Source: Lactobacillus sp.
Lineage (GTDB): Bacteria > Bacillota > Bacilli > Lactobacillales > Lactobacillaceae
Reading direction: 5' to 3'
Assembly (NCBI GenBank): GCA_003482405.1
Contig: DMZB01000189.1
Span: 1 to 8,809, forward strand
DNA: 8,809 bases
Part shown: piece by piece, positions 1-6,256 of the stretch
How the letters are laid out: every line of letters starts with the position of its first letter
Position numbering within the stretch: position 1 is the first letter of the stretch
Notes under the pieces: model-generated
Told to the model about the DNA's origin: nothing
Database searches by the model: none
What the model saw: the letters and a program-made list of their open reading frames with translations, nothing else
Position numbers and translations under genes: made by a program

Positions 1-1269
1 AACGACGATATGTGGCTCAACCTCTTTCGTGGTTTTCAGGGTATCGGCGGTGCAGCGATGATGTCACTGTCTTTGACCATCGTTACCACTGCGTTTCCAG
101 CCAAACAACGTGGGATGGCCCTTGGTATTTGGAGCAGCGCTGTTGGATTAGCGGTGTCAACAGGACCGCTGATTGGTGGTTGGTTAGTCGACAACCTTGG
201 TTGGCGGTCAATCTTCCTAGTTAACATCCCTGTGGGTCTGTTAGCTATGCTTTGTGGCTGGTGGTTAATTCAGGATAATGAAAGGGCCACTGAGGAACGT
301 TTGGACTTTCTTGGCCTGATCTCCAGCGCTGTCCTCATCTTTAGCACCGTTTTTGCGCTGATGCAAAAGGAGCAACATCCAAGTTATACCTGGCTTAATT
401 GGCGAATTGTCAGTCTATTAGGACTCGCGTTTCTCGCACTCATTTGCTTTATTGTTATTGAAAGGCGATCTAAAGAACCATTGGTGGATCTCAGCGTCTT
501 TAAATCGCCTACCTTTGTCGGCGCCAATATTGCTGCATTTACGCTTGGCGCTGGCCTCTACGGCGGTTTTACCTACCTTTCAGTATTACTCCAAAACTAT
601 ATGGGTTATTCCGCGTTTGAAACCGGCCTGAAATTGTTAGTCATCAGCATTTTCACGTTGATTCTTGGCCCGCTCACTGGATTTATTGCTAGCAAAATTG
701 GTAATCGCTGGCTCATCACCGGAGCGTTGCTAATTGGAGCGTCCGGTGTCATTGACATTTATTTCCGCATTCAAACACCGTTTAAATGGTTGTACTTACT
801 CCCCGGATTCATCTTACTCGGGATTAGTAATGCACTAGTGAATCCACCAATCTCAACAGCCGCCATGAACGCGGTTGAAAGTCGAAACGTCGGCATGGCT
901 TCTGGGCTGCTCAACGTTTTTCGCCAAGTCGGTATCTCATTTGGTGTGGTTATGCTCGGAATCAGTGTCACAAACGGCTATAACAGCAGCCTCAATCATG
1001 CATTGTCCAGACTGACGCAAGTGCCCACCGCCATCAAATTACAGTTAACGACCCTGCTTCATCATGCTGGCCCGTTTGCCGGCCAACAAATTTTCGACAG
1101 TAAGCAAGCCCGAATGTATCAACAATTGCCTTTATTCCAGCAGTTACATCAAAACGTCTTCAATGCGTTTGATCACGGCATGAAGAACGCACTTGTCTTG
1201 ATCGCCGTCTTACTGGTAATTGGTGCTATCTCAGCCATCGTTTTAATTCGGGACCGTCATACAGATTAA
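1..1269 (+). CDS. MFS multidrug exporter, DHA2 (14-TM, EmrB/QacA) family, 5'-truncated by window edge
   Basis: A proton-coupled efflux permease of the cytoplasmic membrane, probably exporting drugs or other toxic amphiphiles; the actual substrate cannot be read from sequence. The reading frame is open from base 1, so the start and roughly the first 80-100 residues (about three helices) lie outside the window. The ATG at base 10 falls inside the helix 4 region (NLFRGFQGIGG), so it is not a real start. The antiporter motif C follows at about bases 139-186 (AVGLAVSTGPLIGG), then GWRSIFLVNIPVG, which is typical of the family just before helix 6. A second-half motif A-like loop, GFIASKIGNRW, lies near bases 679-711. 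Multiple hydrophobic segments continue to the C-terminus. A long hydrophilic stretch (about bases 990-1185) before the last helix matches the large outer loop between TM13 and TM14 of DHA2 proteins. It ends with TAA. No hairpin terminator separates it from the acetyltransferase downstream. Confidence 0.9.
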   Translation, partial: NDDMWLNLFRGFQGIGGAAMMSLSLTIVTTAFPAKQRGMALGIWSSAVGLAVSTGPLIGGWLVDNLGWRSIFLVNIPVGLLAMLCGWWLIQDNERATEERLDFLGLISSAVLIFSTVFALMQKEQHPSYTWLNWRIVSLLGLAFLALICFIVIERRSKEPLVDLSVFKSPTFVGANIAAFTLGAGLYGGFTYLSVLLQNYMGYSAFETGLKLLVISIFTLILGPLTGFIASKIGNRWLITGALLIGASGVIDIYFRIQTPFKWLYLLPGFILLGISNALVNPPISTAAMNAVESRNVGMASGLLNVFRQVGISFGVVMLGISVTNGYNSSLNHALSRLTQVPTAIKLQLTTLLHHAGPFAGQQIFDSKQARMYQQLPLFQQLHQNVFNAFDHGMKNALVLIAVLLVIGAISAIVLIRDRHTD

Positions 1270-1291
1270 TTACAGCAACGCCGTTAAGCCT

Positions 1292-1297
1292 TATAAT
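1292..1297 (+). promoter_or_regulatory. possible -10 box before the GNAT gene
   Basis: A perfect TATAAT sits 36 bases before the GNAT start, in the 64-base gap after the MFS gene. No good -35 is visible (TTACAG at 1270-1275 with a 16-base spacer is poor). The gene may have its own weak promoter as well as readthrough from the exporter. Confidence 0.35.
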
Positions 1298-1321
1298 AAA
1301 TTAATGTTGAAATTTAGTTTT

Positions 1322-1326
1322 GGAGG
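1322..1326 (+). promoter_or_regulatory. ribosome binding site deciding the GNAT start
   Basis: GGAGG lies 7 bases before the ATG at 1334. The earlier in-frame ATG at 1304 is upstream of this site and has no Shine-Dalgarno of its own, so the shorter protein is chosen. Confidence 0.85.
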
Positions 1327-1333
1327 CTTTCAA

Positions 1334-1834
1334 ATGTCACTTGTCCTATCCATCGCAAAGCAAACCGATTTACCAATAATCGTTAACATCTACAATCAAA
1401 GTATTCCCAACCACGAGGTCACTGCCGATTTAAACCCAGTGACAGTTGCGGACCGACAGGAGTGGTTTGACATTCATCAACCAAATCATTACCCCATTTG
1501 GATGATCAAAGATGCCGACAAAACCATTGGCTGGCTGAGCCTTTCCCCATTTTACGGACGCGGTGGCTATGCGCAAACGACAGAAATCTCGATTTACCTC
1601 GATCAGACCCTCACAGGACACGGCTATGGTAGCCAGATCATGGCACAACTACCTCGTTGCCTGACTGCTTTAAATTTCACCAGCGTCGTCGCCTACATTT
1701 TCGACTCCAACACGGCCAGCCTGCATCTTTTCCACAAGTTCGGTTATCAGGAATGGGGGCATTTGCCGCAAGTCGCCAACATGGCTGGCACGTCTCGAGA
1801 CCTCATTATTCTAGGTCGTCATTACAACAATTAA
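1334..1834 (+). CDS. GNAT N-acetyltransferase, phosphinothricin/MnaT-like
   Basis: A 166-residue cytoplasmic acetyl-CoA-dependent N-acetyltransferase. It follows the layout of the phosphinothricin acetyltransferase / MnaT subfamily: an N-terminal DLPIIVNIYNQSI segment, then DRQEWFDIH near residue 40. Next come IGWLSLSPFYGRGGYAQTTE around residues 65-84 (with the family's conserved Glu at about 84) and SIYLD. The acetyl-CoA phosphate-binding turn GHGYGS is at about 95-100, and N(T)ASLHLFHKFGY at about 126-138. Members acetylate the alpha-amino group of amino acids or amino-acid analogues such as methionine derivatives; the natural substrate here is unknown. Length is close to the family's usual 165-180. 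It lies 64 bases after the MFS exporter on the same strand, so the two may be co-transcribed, though no shared function is evident. The start is set by GGAGG at 1322-1326. A nested-hairpin terminator follows directly. Confidence 0.88.
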   Translation: MSLVLSIAKQTDLPIIVNIYNQSIPNHEVTADLNPVTVADRQEWFDIHQPNHYPIWMIKDADKTIGWLSLSPFYGRGGYAQTTEISIYLDQTLTGHGYGSQIMAQLPRCLTALNFTSVVAYIFDSNTASLHLFHKFGYQEWGHLPQVANMAGTSRDLIILGRHYNN

Positions 1835-1839
1835 ATTAC

Positions 1840-1904
1840 AAAAAAACAGGATATTGGCCTGGATTGATGATAAACACTACAATCCCTGTCAATATCCCTT
1901 TTTG
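1840..1904. terminator. bidirectional nested-hairpin terminator
   Basis: The outer stem is GGATATTG (1849-1856) with CAATATCC (1890-1897). The inner stem is GGATTG (1861-1866) with CAATCC (1880-1885), leaving a 13-base loop. On the plus strand it is followed by CTTTTT; on the minus strand the seven A's at 1840-1846 give a seven-U tail. It can therefore end both the GNAT transcript and the convergent aldo/keto reductase transcript. Confidence 0.8.
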
Positions 1905-1914
1905 GTATCCTTTA

Positions 1915-2901
1915 TTATTTCAAAATTCGATTAATTTCTGCCAGTTCATCGTCGGTAAAGTCCGTGTTCTTCAGTGCGCCCAGATTATCTTCCAGTTGTT
2001 GTGGACGGCTAGCACCAATCAGTACACTAGTCACTTGCTGGTTATGAAGCAACCAAGCAATCGCCATGTCCGCCAATGATTGACCACGTTGTTGTGCCAA
2101 TTCATTGAGCTGTTTAACTGTATCCAATGTCTGTTCAACCTGATCCTCATGCAGAAATGGGCTACTTGAACGGTGTGCACGTGAATCTTCTGGAATACCG
2201 TTCAAATAACGGTCAGTCAGTAACCCTTGCGCTAATGAACTAAACGTGACTAATCCGGTTTGATCGTCAGCCAACTTCTTTAACAACCCGTCCTCAATGT
2301 GACGGTCAAACATATTATATCGGTCCTGATGCACGATGTAGGGCGTGTGCAAATCCTTGAAGATCACCTCAATGGCCGTTGTTTGTTCGGGATTATATTT
2401 CGAAATACCGACGTATAAGGCCTTCCCCTCACGGACGAGCTTATCCAGCGCATACGCTGTTTCTTCAACTGGTGTTTCTGGATCTGGCCGATGTGAATAG
2501 AAGATATCGAAATAGTCTAAGTGCATGCGCTGCAAACTTTGATCTGCGCTAGCGAGAATGTTTTTCATCGAACCACCGTCACCATATGGGCCATCCCACA
2601 TTCTGTGACCGGCTTTGCTGGCAATAACCAATTCATCACGGTATGGTTTTAAATCGTCATCCATCAAGTGACCAAAGTTTGTCTCTGCACTGCCGGGCAC
2701 CGGACCGTAGTTGTTAGCCAAGTCAAAATAGGTGATTCCGGCATCAAACGCAGTTCTCACAATTTGGCGTTGTGTTTCATACTCATCGACACTGCCAAAG
2801 TTGTGCCAAAATCCTAAACCTAGCACCGATAATTTCAAGCCACTACGACCTGCTCGCCGATAAGACATGCTGGCATAACGATGTTCATTTGCTGAATACA
2901 T
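1915..2901 (-). CDS. yghZ: aldo/keto reductase, YghZ (AKR14) / L-glyceraldehyde 3-phosphate reductase type
   Basis: A 328-residue soluble NADPH-dependent aldo/keto reductase with a TIM-barrel fold. It aligns by eye along its length with E. coli YghZ, whose landmarks recur: ERY/HRYASMSYRRAGRSGLKL at the N-terminus, LGLGFWHNFG, FDLANNYGPVPGSAE, YRDELVIASKAG, MHLDYFDIFYSHRPD, GKALYVGISKY, LAQGLLTDRYLNGIP, and VTSVLIGASRPQQLEDN in the C-terminal cofactor region. The AKR catalytic tetrad is intact: Asp60, Tyr65, Lys96, His137. E. coli YghZ reduces L-glyceraldehyde 3-phosphate and methylglyoxal, so a role in detoxifying reactive aldehydes is likely; the exact substrate here is inferred. The start is supported by GGAGGG (2907-2912 on the minus strand) five bases upstream. 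It is monocistronic, convergent with the GNAT gene and sharing its terminator. Its promoter overlaps a cre-like site, suggesting CcpA control. Confidence 0.93.
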   Translation of the reverse strand: MYSANEHRYASMSYRRAGRSGLKLSVLGLGFWHNFGSVDEYETQRQIVRTAFDAGITYFDLANNYGPVPGSAETNFGHLMDDDLKPYRDELVIASKAGHRMWDGPYGDGGSMKNILASADQSLQRMHLDYFDIFYSHRPDPETPVEETAYALDKLVREGKALYVGISKYNPEQTTAIEVIFKDLHTPYIVHQDRYNMFDRHIEDGLLKKLADDQTGLVTFSSLAQGLLTDRYLNGIPEDSRAHRSSSPFLHEDQVEQTLDTVKQLNELAQQRGQSLADMAIAWLLHNQQVTSVLIGASRPQQLEDNLGALKNTDFTDDELAEINRILK

Positions 2902-2957
2902 ATTATCCCTCCGAAAATTGACGGCTCATCCATCACAAACGCCATCCTAATGCACTT

Positions 2958-2988
2958 ATTATAGTCCTTTTAAGCACATTTCTTGCAA
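2958..2988 (-). promoter_or_regulatory. promoter of the aldo/keto reductase gene
   Basis: Read on the minus strand, TATAAT (2958-2963) is preceded by TTGCAA (2983-2988) with a 19-base spacer. The -10 is perfect; the spacer is long, so the -35 assignment is tentative. The transcript would carry a leader of about 50 bases before the ATG. Confidence 0.6.
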
Positions 2989-2997
2989 ACGTTTTCA
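2984..2997. promoter_or_regulatory. CcpA cre-like operator
   Basis: Minus-strand TGAAAACGTTTGCA matches every defined position of the cre consensus TGNAANCGNWNNCW. It overlaps the -35 region of the aldo/keto reductase promoter, a position at which CcpA normally represses. That this lowers expression on preferred sugars is an inference from the CcpA literature. Confidence 0.7.
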
Positions 2998-3010
2998 TTT
3001 ATTTACACAA

Positions 3011-3057
3011 TAAAACAAGCTGGATGCACCGCGGTTTTCCACGTTCATCCAGCTTGT
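3011..3057 (-). terminator. terminator after the 77-aa gene
   Basis: A perfect 12-bp stem, ACAAGCTGGATG (3015-3026) with CATCCAGCTTGT (3046-3057), encloses a 19-base loop. Read on the minus strand it ends in TTTTA (3011-3014 side), so it terminates leftward transcription from the small gene before the aldo/keto reductase promoter. The loop can form a second small GTGG/CCGC hairpin in the minus-strand RNA. Confidence 0.75.
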
Positions 3058-3145
3058 AAAATAAACCCAAAATTCAGGCTTCTTAAGTTGCCAATCTTAT
3101 ATATGATCACGTACGCTCAAACGACCCAATAAATATATAAAACAA

Positions 3146-3379
3146 TCAACGATATTCGATTTTAAATTGTTCAGGCCCGTCTAAAGTCTGCACATTGACC
3201 GTCATGCCATCCTTCAACGGTCGATCAATCCAAAAGCTTGGGTGCAAATGATAATTAAAATCAAAGCTGTATCGGATTTGATTAGTTCCCTGAGTTTTAG
3301 TTTGTACCTCTCCACGACTACCATCGGACAATTCAACACTTTGCTGCTTAACACCTGGCGCCACATAGATTGTTGTCAT
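3146..3379 (-). CDS. uncharacterised 77-residue protein
   Basis: I do not recognise this protein. It has 77 residues with no signal peptide, membrane segment or cysteine. The sequence alternates polar and hydrophobic residues (TIYVAPGV, QQSVELSDG, QIRYSFDFNY, MTVNVQTLDG, EQFKIEYR), which suggests a small, mostly beta-strand cytoplasmic fold. A central NYHLHPSFW (residues 42-50) carries a His-x-His pair, a possible metal or cofactor contact, though this is speculative. The start at 3379 is chosen because GGAGGT (3387-3392, minus strand) lies 7 bases upstream. The longer in-frame ATG at 3394 would put that site inside the coding sequence. It is monocistronic, ends at a strong hairpin, and diverges from the HrtBA-like exporter across a 212-base shared control region. 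A possible -10 (TATACT, 3399-3404) is uncomfortably close to the ribosome site. Confidence 0.72.
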   Translation of the reverse strand: MTTIYVAPGVKQQSVELSDGSRGEVQTKTQGTNQIRYSFDFNYHLHPSFWIDRPLKDGMTVNVQTLDGPEQFKIEYR

Positions 3380-3403
3380 GCCATCCACCTCCACATGAAG
3401 TAT

Positions 3404-3429
3404 AACAGCAAACGCTGTTTAGGGACAGC
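3404..3429. repeat. clustered ACAGC/GCTGT inverted repeats in a divergent control region
   Basis: AACAGC (3404-3409), GCTGTT (3414-3419) and ACAGC (3425-3429) form two overlapping inverted repeats, with gaps of four bases between the first two (3410-3413) and six between the GCTGT and ACAGC cores. Further copies of the core occur as the palindrome ACAGCTGT (3483-3490), just upstream of the exporter -35, and as GCTGTT (3565-3570) in its leader. It may be an operator cluster for a regulator acting on both divergent genes; no regulator is visible nearby. Confidence 0.4.
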
Positions 3430-3493
3430 TAAATATAATATTCTGGTCAATTAATTTAGTGATCCATCATTTCATCCTTCGAACAGCTGTGCA

Positions 3494-3521
3494 TTGCTTT
3501 TTTAACCGAAGCGAGTATGAT
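3494..3521 (+). promoter_or_regulatory. promoter of the hrtBA-like operon
   Basis: TTGCTT (3494-3499) and TATGAT (3516-3521) are separated by 16 bases, a reasonable sigma-A promoter. Transcription would start near 3528, giving a leader of about 65 bases. An alternative -10, TATAAA at 3551-3556, has no matching -35. Confidence 0.5.
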
Positions 3522-3532
3522 GTACTTATATT

Positions 3533-3552
3533 TATTTATCAGTTGATAAATA
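3533..3552. promoter_or_regulatory. palindromic operator candidate for hrtBA
   Basis: Perfect 9-base arms TATTTATCA (3533-3541) and TGATAAATA (3544-3552) are separated by GT. The site lies about 11 bases downstream of the proposed -10, over the start of transcription, where a bound dimeric repressor would block initiation or elongation. HrtBA-type exporters in other Firmicutes are induced through a heme-sensing TetR repressor or a two-component system. This palindrome differs from the lactococcal HrtR site as I remember it. Confidence 0.55.
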
Positions 3553-3591
3553 TAAAACAAATTCGCTGTTTTAACAAAGGAGACATTCGCT

Positions 3592-4656
3592 ATGTACCTC
3601 GGACTTAAGGAAATGCGTTACGAAAAGCTTCGTTTTAGCCTTCTAACGGGGGTCATGATTCTGATTGCACTCGTTGTGTTTGTGCTGGCTGGACTGGCTG
3701 ATGGTCTCTCACAGGGTAACCGTCAGGCAATCGACCAGTGGCAAGCCAAATACGTTTATCTAAATAAGGACGCCAATAAAAACATTTCTGCCTCTCAACT
3801 CACTACGGACGCCAAAAAAGATGTTAAAGGAACCGATGTTGCTGCGGTATCAACGGATAGCACCGTCTTACGAAAACGAGGCAATAACACTAAAATAGAC
3901 GTTTCTGCAATCGGCACTGAGTCAAAAGCTTTCACCATGCCAAAAATCATCCATGGACACGCTATTACCGGTAGTAATCAAATTATTATTTCACAGAACC
4001 TTCGTGATCAAGGTATTAAGGTGGGCGACCAAATCCGTTTGGGATCCAACACAACGCTACTGAAGGTTGTTGGTAGTTATCAGGCTAGCACCTACAGTAT
4101 CGCCCCAACTTTATATACCAGCCTTGGTACCATTGCGAATTTGAAAGCCGCCGGCATGCCGGTTACGAAACCTTTGAGTATTAATGCTATCGTCACTAAA
4201 ACGAGCCATTTAACAGGCACCAAACACAATTTGCAGCGTTTGCCGATCAATGATTTTATTCAAAACTTGCCTGGCTACAGTGCTGAACAGACCACGTTAA
4301 ACACCATGATCTATTTCCTGTTTGCGATGTCTCTGGCCATCATCGGCATCTTTATGTACGTTCTGACATTACAAAAGAGTTCACTGTTTGGCGTCCTTAA
4401 GGTTGAAGGGATCGGCACACGGCACATTCTTGCCAGCGTGGTCACTCAGGCCGCGGTGATGAGCGTAATTAGTGTTGCAATCGGACTACTGGTCACCATC
4501 GGCATCGGTAGCATTGCGCCAAGCGGTATGCCCTTTGCGCTTAATTACCCACAACTTGGCATCTATGCCATTTCATTGATTCTGGCTTCTATTCTTGGCT
4601 CGCTCCTATCGTGGCGGACCATTGCAAAGATCAACCCAGTCACAGCTATCAAATAG
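3592..4656 (+). CDS. hrtB: HrtB-like ABC exporter permease (FtsX/MacB type)
   Basis: A 354-residue membrane permease, probably the transmembrane half of a heme exporter. Architecture: a cytoplasmic N-terminal amphipathic stretch (MYLGLKEMRYEKLRF), TM1 at about 16-38, a large extracytoplasmic domain at about 40-232, then three helices at about 236-260, 280-308 and 320-342 forming the FtsX domain. It ends in KINPVTAIK. By eye it resembles S. aureus HrtB, especially in the C-terminal half: Y(S/Q)AEQ..LN.MI, FFYV-like FMYVLTLQKSS, GVLKVEGIGTRHIL, MPF, and SILGSLLSW. Tyr168 and Tyr229 in the outer domain are candidate heme contacts, which is inference only. GGAG lies 9 bases upstream of the ATG. 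It is the first gene of a two-gene operon with the ATPase; gene order B-A matches the lactococcal hrtRBA arrangement, but the regulator gene is absent here. A MacB-type exporter for another amphiphile or peptide is the alternative. Confidence 0.82.
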   Translation: MYLGLKEMRYEKLRFSLLTGVMILIALVVFVLAGLADGLSQGNRQAIDQWQAKYVYLNKDANKNISASQLTTDAKKDVKGTDVAAVSTDSTVLRKRGNNTKIDVSAIGTESKAFTMPKIIHGHAITGSNQIIISQNLRDQGIKVGDQIRLGSNTTLLKVVGSYQASTYSIAPTLYTSLGTIANLKAAGMPVTKPLSINAIVTKTSHLTGTKHNLQRLPINDFIQNLPGYSAEQTTLNTMIYFLFAMSLAIIGIFMYVLTLQKSSLFGVLKVEGIGTRHILASVVTQAAVMSVISVAIGLLVTIGIGSIAPSGMPFALNYPQLGIYAISLILASILGSLLSWRTIAKINPVTAIK

Positions 4657-4668
4657 TGCGTTTACCGA

Positions 4669-4687
4669 ACCCTGGAAAGACCTGGGT
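4669..4687 (+). other. intercistronic hairpin
   Basis: ACCC-T-GG (4669-4675) can pair with CC-T-GGGT (4681-4687) around a five-base loop, with one T-T mismatch, in the 74-base gap between the permease and ATPase genes. There is no U-tract, so it is not a terminator; it could affect mRNA processing or stability. Confidence 0.3.
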
Positions 4688-4730
4688 AATACCTTCACAC
4701 AGAATAGATGGCGAATAATCGGAGGAAATT

Positions 4731-5426
4731 ATGACAAAAGTAATGGAACTCATTGATGTTTCCAAACGTTTTGGTGACGGTCATGTTGCTGTTAACGCAC
4801 TCAGTAAAGTTAATTTTGAAATTGAACAAGGCCAGTTTGTTTCGATCATTGGCCCGTCTGGATCTGGTAAAAGTACTTTTCTGACAATTGCGGCCGGATT
4901 GCAAACACCAACTAGTGGTCAGGTTCTGTTAAATGGCACCGACCTCGCTGCCCAAACGGAAAAGCAGCGTTTGCAATATCGTTTTGACCATGTTGGTTTT
5001 ATCTTGCAAAGCTCAAATCTGATCCCTTATTTAACCGTCTCTGAGCAATTCAAACTAATTGACCGGTTAGCACGGCAAAAATTTCAAATTGATGAAATGC
5101 ACCAATTACTGGATCGATTGGATCTGCGTAAACTAGATGATGTCTACCCTAACGCTTTATCTGGTGGGGAGCGTCAGCGCGTTGCCATTGCAAAAGCACT
5201 CTATCACGATCCTGACATCATCCTAGCAGACGAACCCACGGCCAGTTTGGACTCCACACGGTCATTTGATGTCGTCGATCGACTGGTGAGTGAAGCACAC
5301 GACCTGAACAAAGCCATCATTATGGTCACCCATGATGAACGGTTGATCACAAAAAGTGATGTCATTTACCAGATTGATGATGGTAAAATGCAAAAGATTC
5401 AACAACCCTCACCTGTCACTGACTAA
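4731..5426 (+). CDS. hrtA: HrtA-like ABC transporter ATPase
   Basis: A 231-residue cytoplasmic nucleotide-binding subunit that powers the permease encoded just upstream. All ABC motifs are intact: Walker A GPSGSGKS (41-48), Q-loop Gln93 in FILQSSNLIPYLTV, signature LSGGE (143-147), Walker B IILADE (163-168), D-loop SLD (172-174) and switch His201 in MVTHDERL. The Q-loop region closely resembles S. aureus HrtA (FIFQSSHLVPYL), and with the permease this favours a heme-efflux HrtBA pair over the general LolD/MacB type. Length is normal for single-domain MacB-type ATPases. The start is supported by GGAGG (4721-4725), five bases upstream. A possible hairpin lies in the 74-base gap after the permease gene. 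The operon ends at the hairpin at 5438-5476. Confidence 0.87.
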   Translation: MTKVMELIDVSKRFGDGHVAVNALSKVNFEIEQGQFVSIIGPSGSGKSTFLTIAAGLQTPTSGQVLLNGTDLAAQTEKQRLQYRFDHVGFILQSSNLIPYLTVSEQFKLIDRLARQKFQIDEMHQLLDRLDLRKLDDVYPNALSGGERQRVAIAKALYHDPDIILADEPTASLDSTRSFDVVDRLVSEAHDLNKAIIMVTHDERLITKSDVIYQIDDGKMQKIQQPSPVTD

Positions 5427-5435
5427 CATTTTCCC

Positions 5436-5476
5436 AAAAAATATCCGCCTCCCGAAAATTGGGAAGCGGATATTTT
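5436..5476. terminator. bidirectional terminator between hrtA and the acetyltransferase gene
   Basis: AAAATATCCGC (5438-5448) pairs perfectly with GCGGATATTTT (5466-5476), and CCC/GGG extends the stem past one mismatch around a short loop. It ends in a T-rich arm on the plus strand, and the A-run at 5436-5441 gives a U-tract on the minus strand. It can therefore end both the exporter operon and the leftward acetyltransferase transcript. Confidence 0.8.
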
Positions 5477-5563
5477 GCGCACCGATACCTGTTGTTTAGG
5501 CCCAATGATATCGTTGTTACACGTCACTAAGACGTTGATCAAATGGGTCCGGTTCAAAAATAC

Positions 5564-6133
5564 TTAGTTCGTCAAATTCGGTTTCAATACGTGCGCCGGA
5601 TTGCCGCCGATAACCACGTCATCACCAAACGATTTGGTCACCACGCTGCCCGCGCCAACAATCACATTATTGCCTAACGTCACACCAGGACAGATGATGG
5701 CACCGCCACCAATCCAAACATCATCCCCAATGGTCACCGGTTTACCAATTCCTTGCGCACCATTGCGTCGTAATTTTGGATCAGCGGGATGATTGACCGA
5801 ATATATCTGTACTTTGGGCCCAAGCAGCGCATGTTTGCCAATACGGATAGGCGCTACATCAAGCATGACACAATCATAATTGGCAAAGAAATCATCGCCG
5901 ACGTAAATGTTGTAGCCGTAATCACAACGAAATGTCGCGTGTACGCTGCACTCTGGTCCAGTGGCACCAAATAATCGTTTGATCAGCGTAGCGCTTTCTT
6001 TAGGATGCATTTCTCCGAGAGCGTTAAATTGTTCAACCTGCTGCCTGGCAGCCGCCCGTTCAGCAACCAACTCATCATCGTACACATCAAAGATTTCTCC
6101 AGTGAGCATTTTTTCTTTGTTCGATTTCGTCAT
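5564..6133 (-). CDS. maltose/galactoside-type sugar O-acetyltransferase (hexapeptide repeat)
   Basis: A 189-residue cytoplasmic acetyl-CoA:sugar O-acetyltransferase of the LacA/Maa family, expected to be a trimer. The N-terminal Mac helix region (KMLTGEIFDVYDDELVAER) is followed by a left-handed beta-helix built from hexapeptide turns (IYVGDDFFANYDCVMLD, IRIGKHALLGPKVQIYS, VTIGDDVWIGGGAIICPGVTLG, VIVGAGSVVTKSF). The protein ends with GGNPAHVLK, typical of the family. The catalytic His is at residue 115 in YSVNHPADPKLR, the same number as in E. coli LacA. The true acceptor is unknown; such enzymes acetylate maltose, glucose or galactosides, possibly to detoxify excess sugar. The start at 6133 is chosen because GGAGGT (6139-6144, minus strand) lies five bases upstream; the longer start at 6154 precedes that site. 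It is monocistronic with a leader of more than 100 bases. Confidence 0.92.
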   Translation of the reverse strand: MTKSNKEKMLTGEIFDVYDDELVAERAAARQQVEQFNALGEMHPKESATLIKRLFGATGPECSVHATFRCDYGYNIYVGDDFFANYDCVMLDVAPIRIGKHALLGPKVQIYSVNHPADPKLRRNGAQGIGKPVTIGDDVWIGGGAIICPGVTLGNNVIVGAGSVVTKSFGDDVVIGGNPAHVLKPNLTN

Positions 6134-6138
6134 CAAGA

Positions 6139-6144
6139 ACCTCC
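6139..6144 (-). promoter_or_regulatory. ribosome binding site deciding the acetyltransferase start
   Basis: GGAGGT on the minus strand ends five bases before the ATG at 6131-6133. The in-frame ATG at 6154 lies upstream of it and would bury the site in coding sequence. Confidence 0.85.
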
Positions 6145-6170
6145 GTTGATCCAATGTGGCGTGACGCTAC

Positions 6171-6233
6171 TAAATAGCTAAGGCATCTTCACTGTTCCTC
6201 AAAGTTTTGAGGCTTTCCGTTAATCACTATTTA
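6171..6233 (-). other. potentially structured 5' leader of the acetyltransferase gene
   Basis: Within the leader a 7-2-7 inverted repeat, CCTCAAA (6197-6203) and TTTGAGG (6206-6212), is enclosed by a second pair, TAAATAG (6171-6177) and CTATTTA (6227-6233). In RNA this gives a hairpin inside a longer AU-rich stem; in DNA the inner palindrome could be an operator. It matches no riboswitch class I know. Confidence 0.35.
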
Positions 6234-6256
6234 AAGCATCGTTTCCCGTCCCAATA

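Noticed and set aside
1657..2079. 140-residue plus-strand reading frame across the GNAT end, terminator and reductase end
   Set aside because: It overlaps two well-supported genes and runs through their shared terminator; the translation has no recognisable domain and no ribosome site.
3242..3454. 70-residue plus-strand frame opposite the 77-residue gene
   Set aside because: It has no ribosome site and crosses the control region; the minus-strand gene has a good ribosome site and terminator.
3561..3591. Direct repeat ATTCGCT (3561-3567 and 3585-3591) flanking the exporter ribosome site
   Set aside because: Seven bases repeated once is readily expected by chance and there is no known function for this arrangement.
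4695..4904. 69-residue minus-strand frame over the hrtA start
   Set aside because: It is antisense to the ATPase N-terminus with intact Walker A; nothing supports it.
5601..6149. Three plus-strand frames opposite the sugar acetyltransferase
   Set aside because: They are antisense shadows of a gene with clear hexapeptide repeats and catalytic histidine; compositions such as proline/threonine runs reflect the opposite strand.
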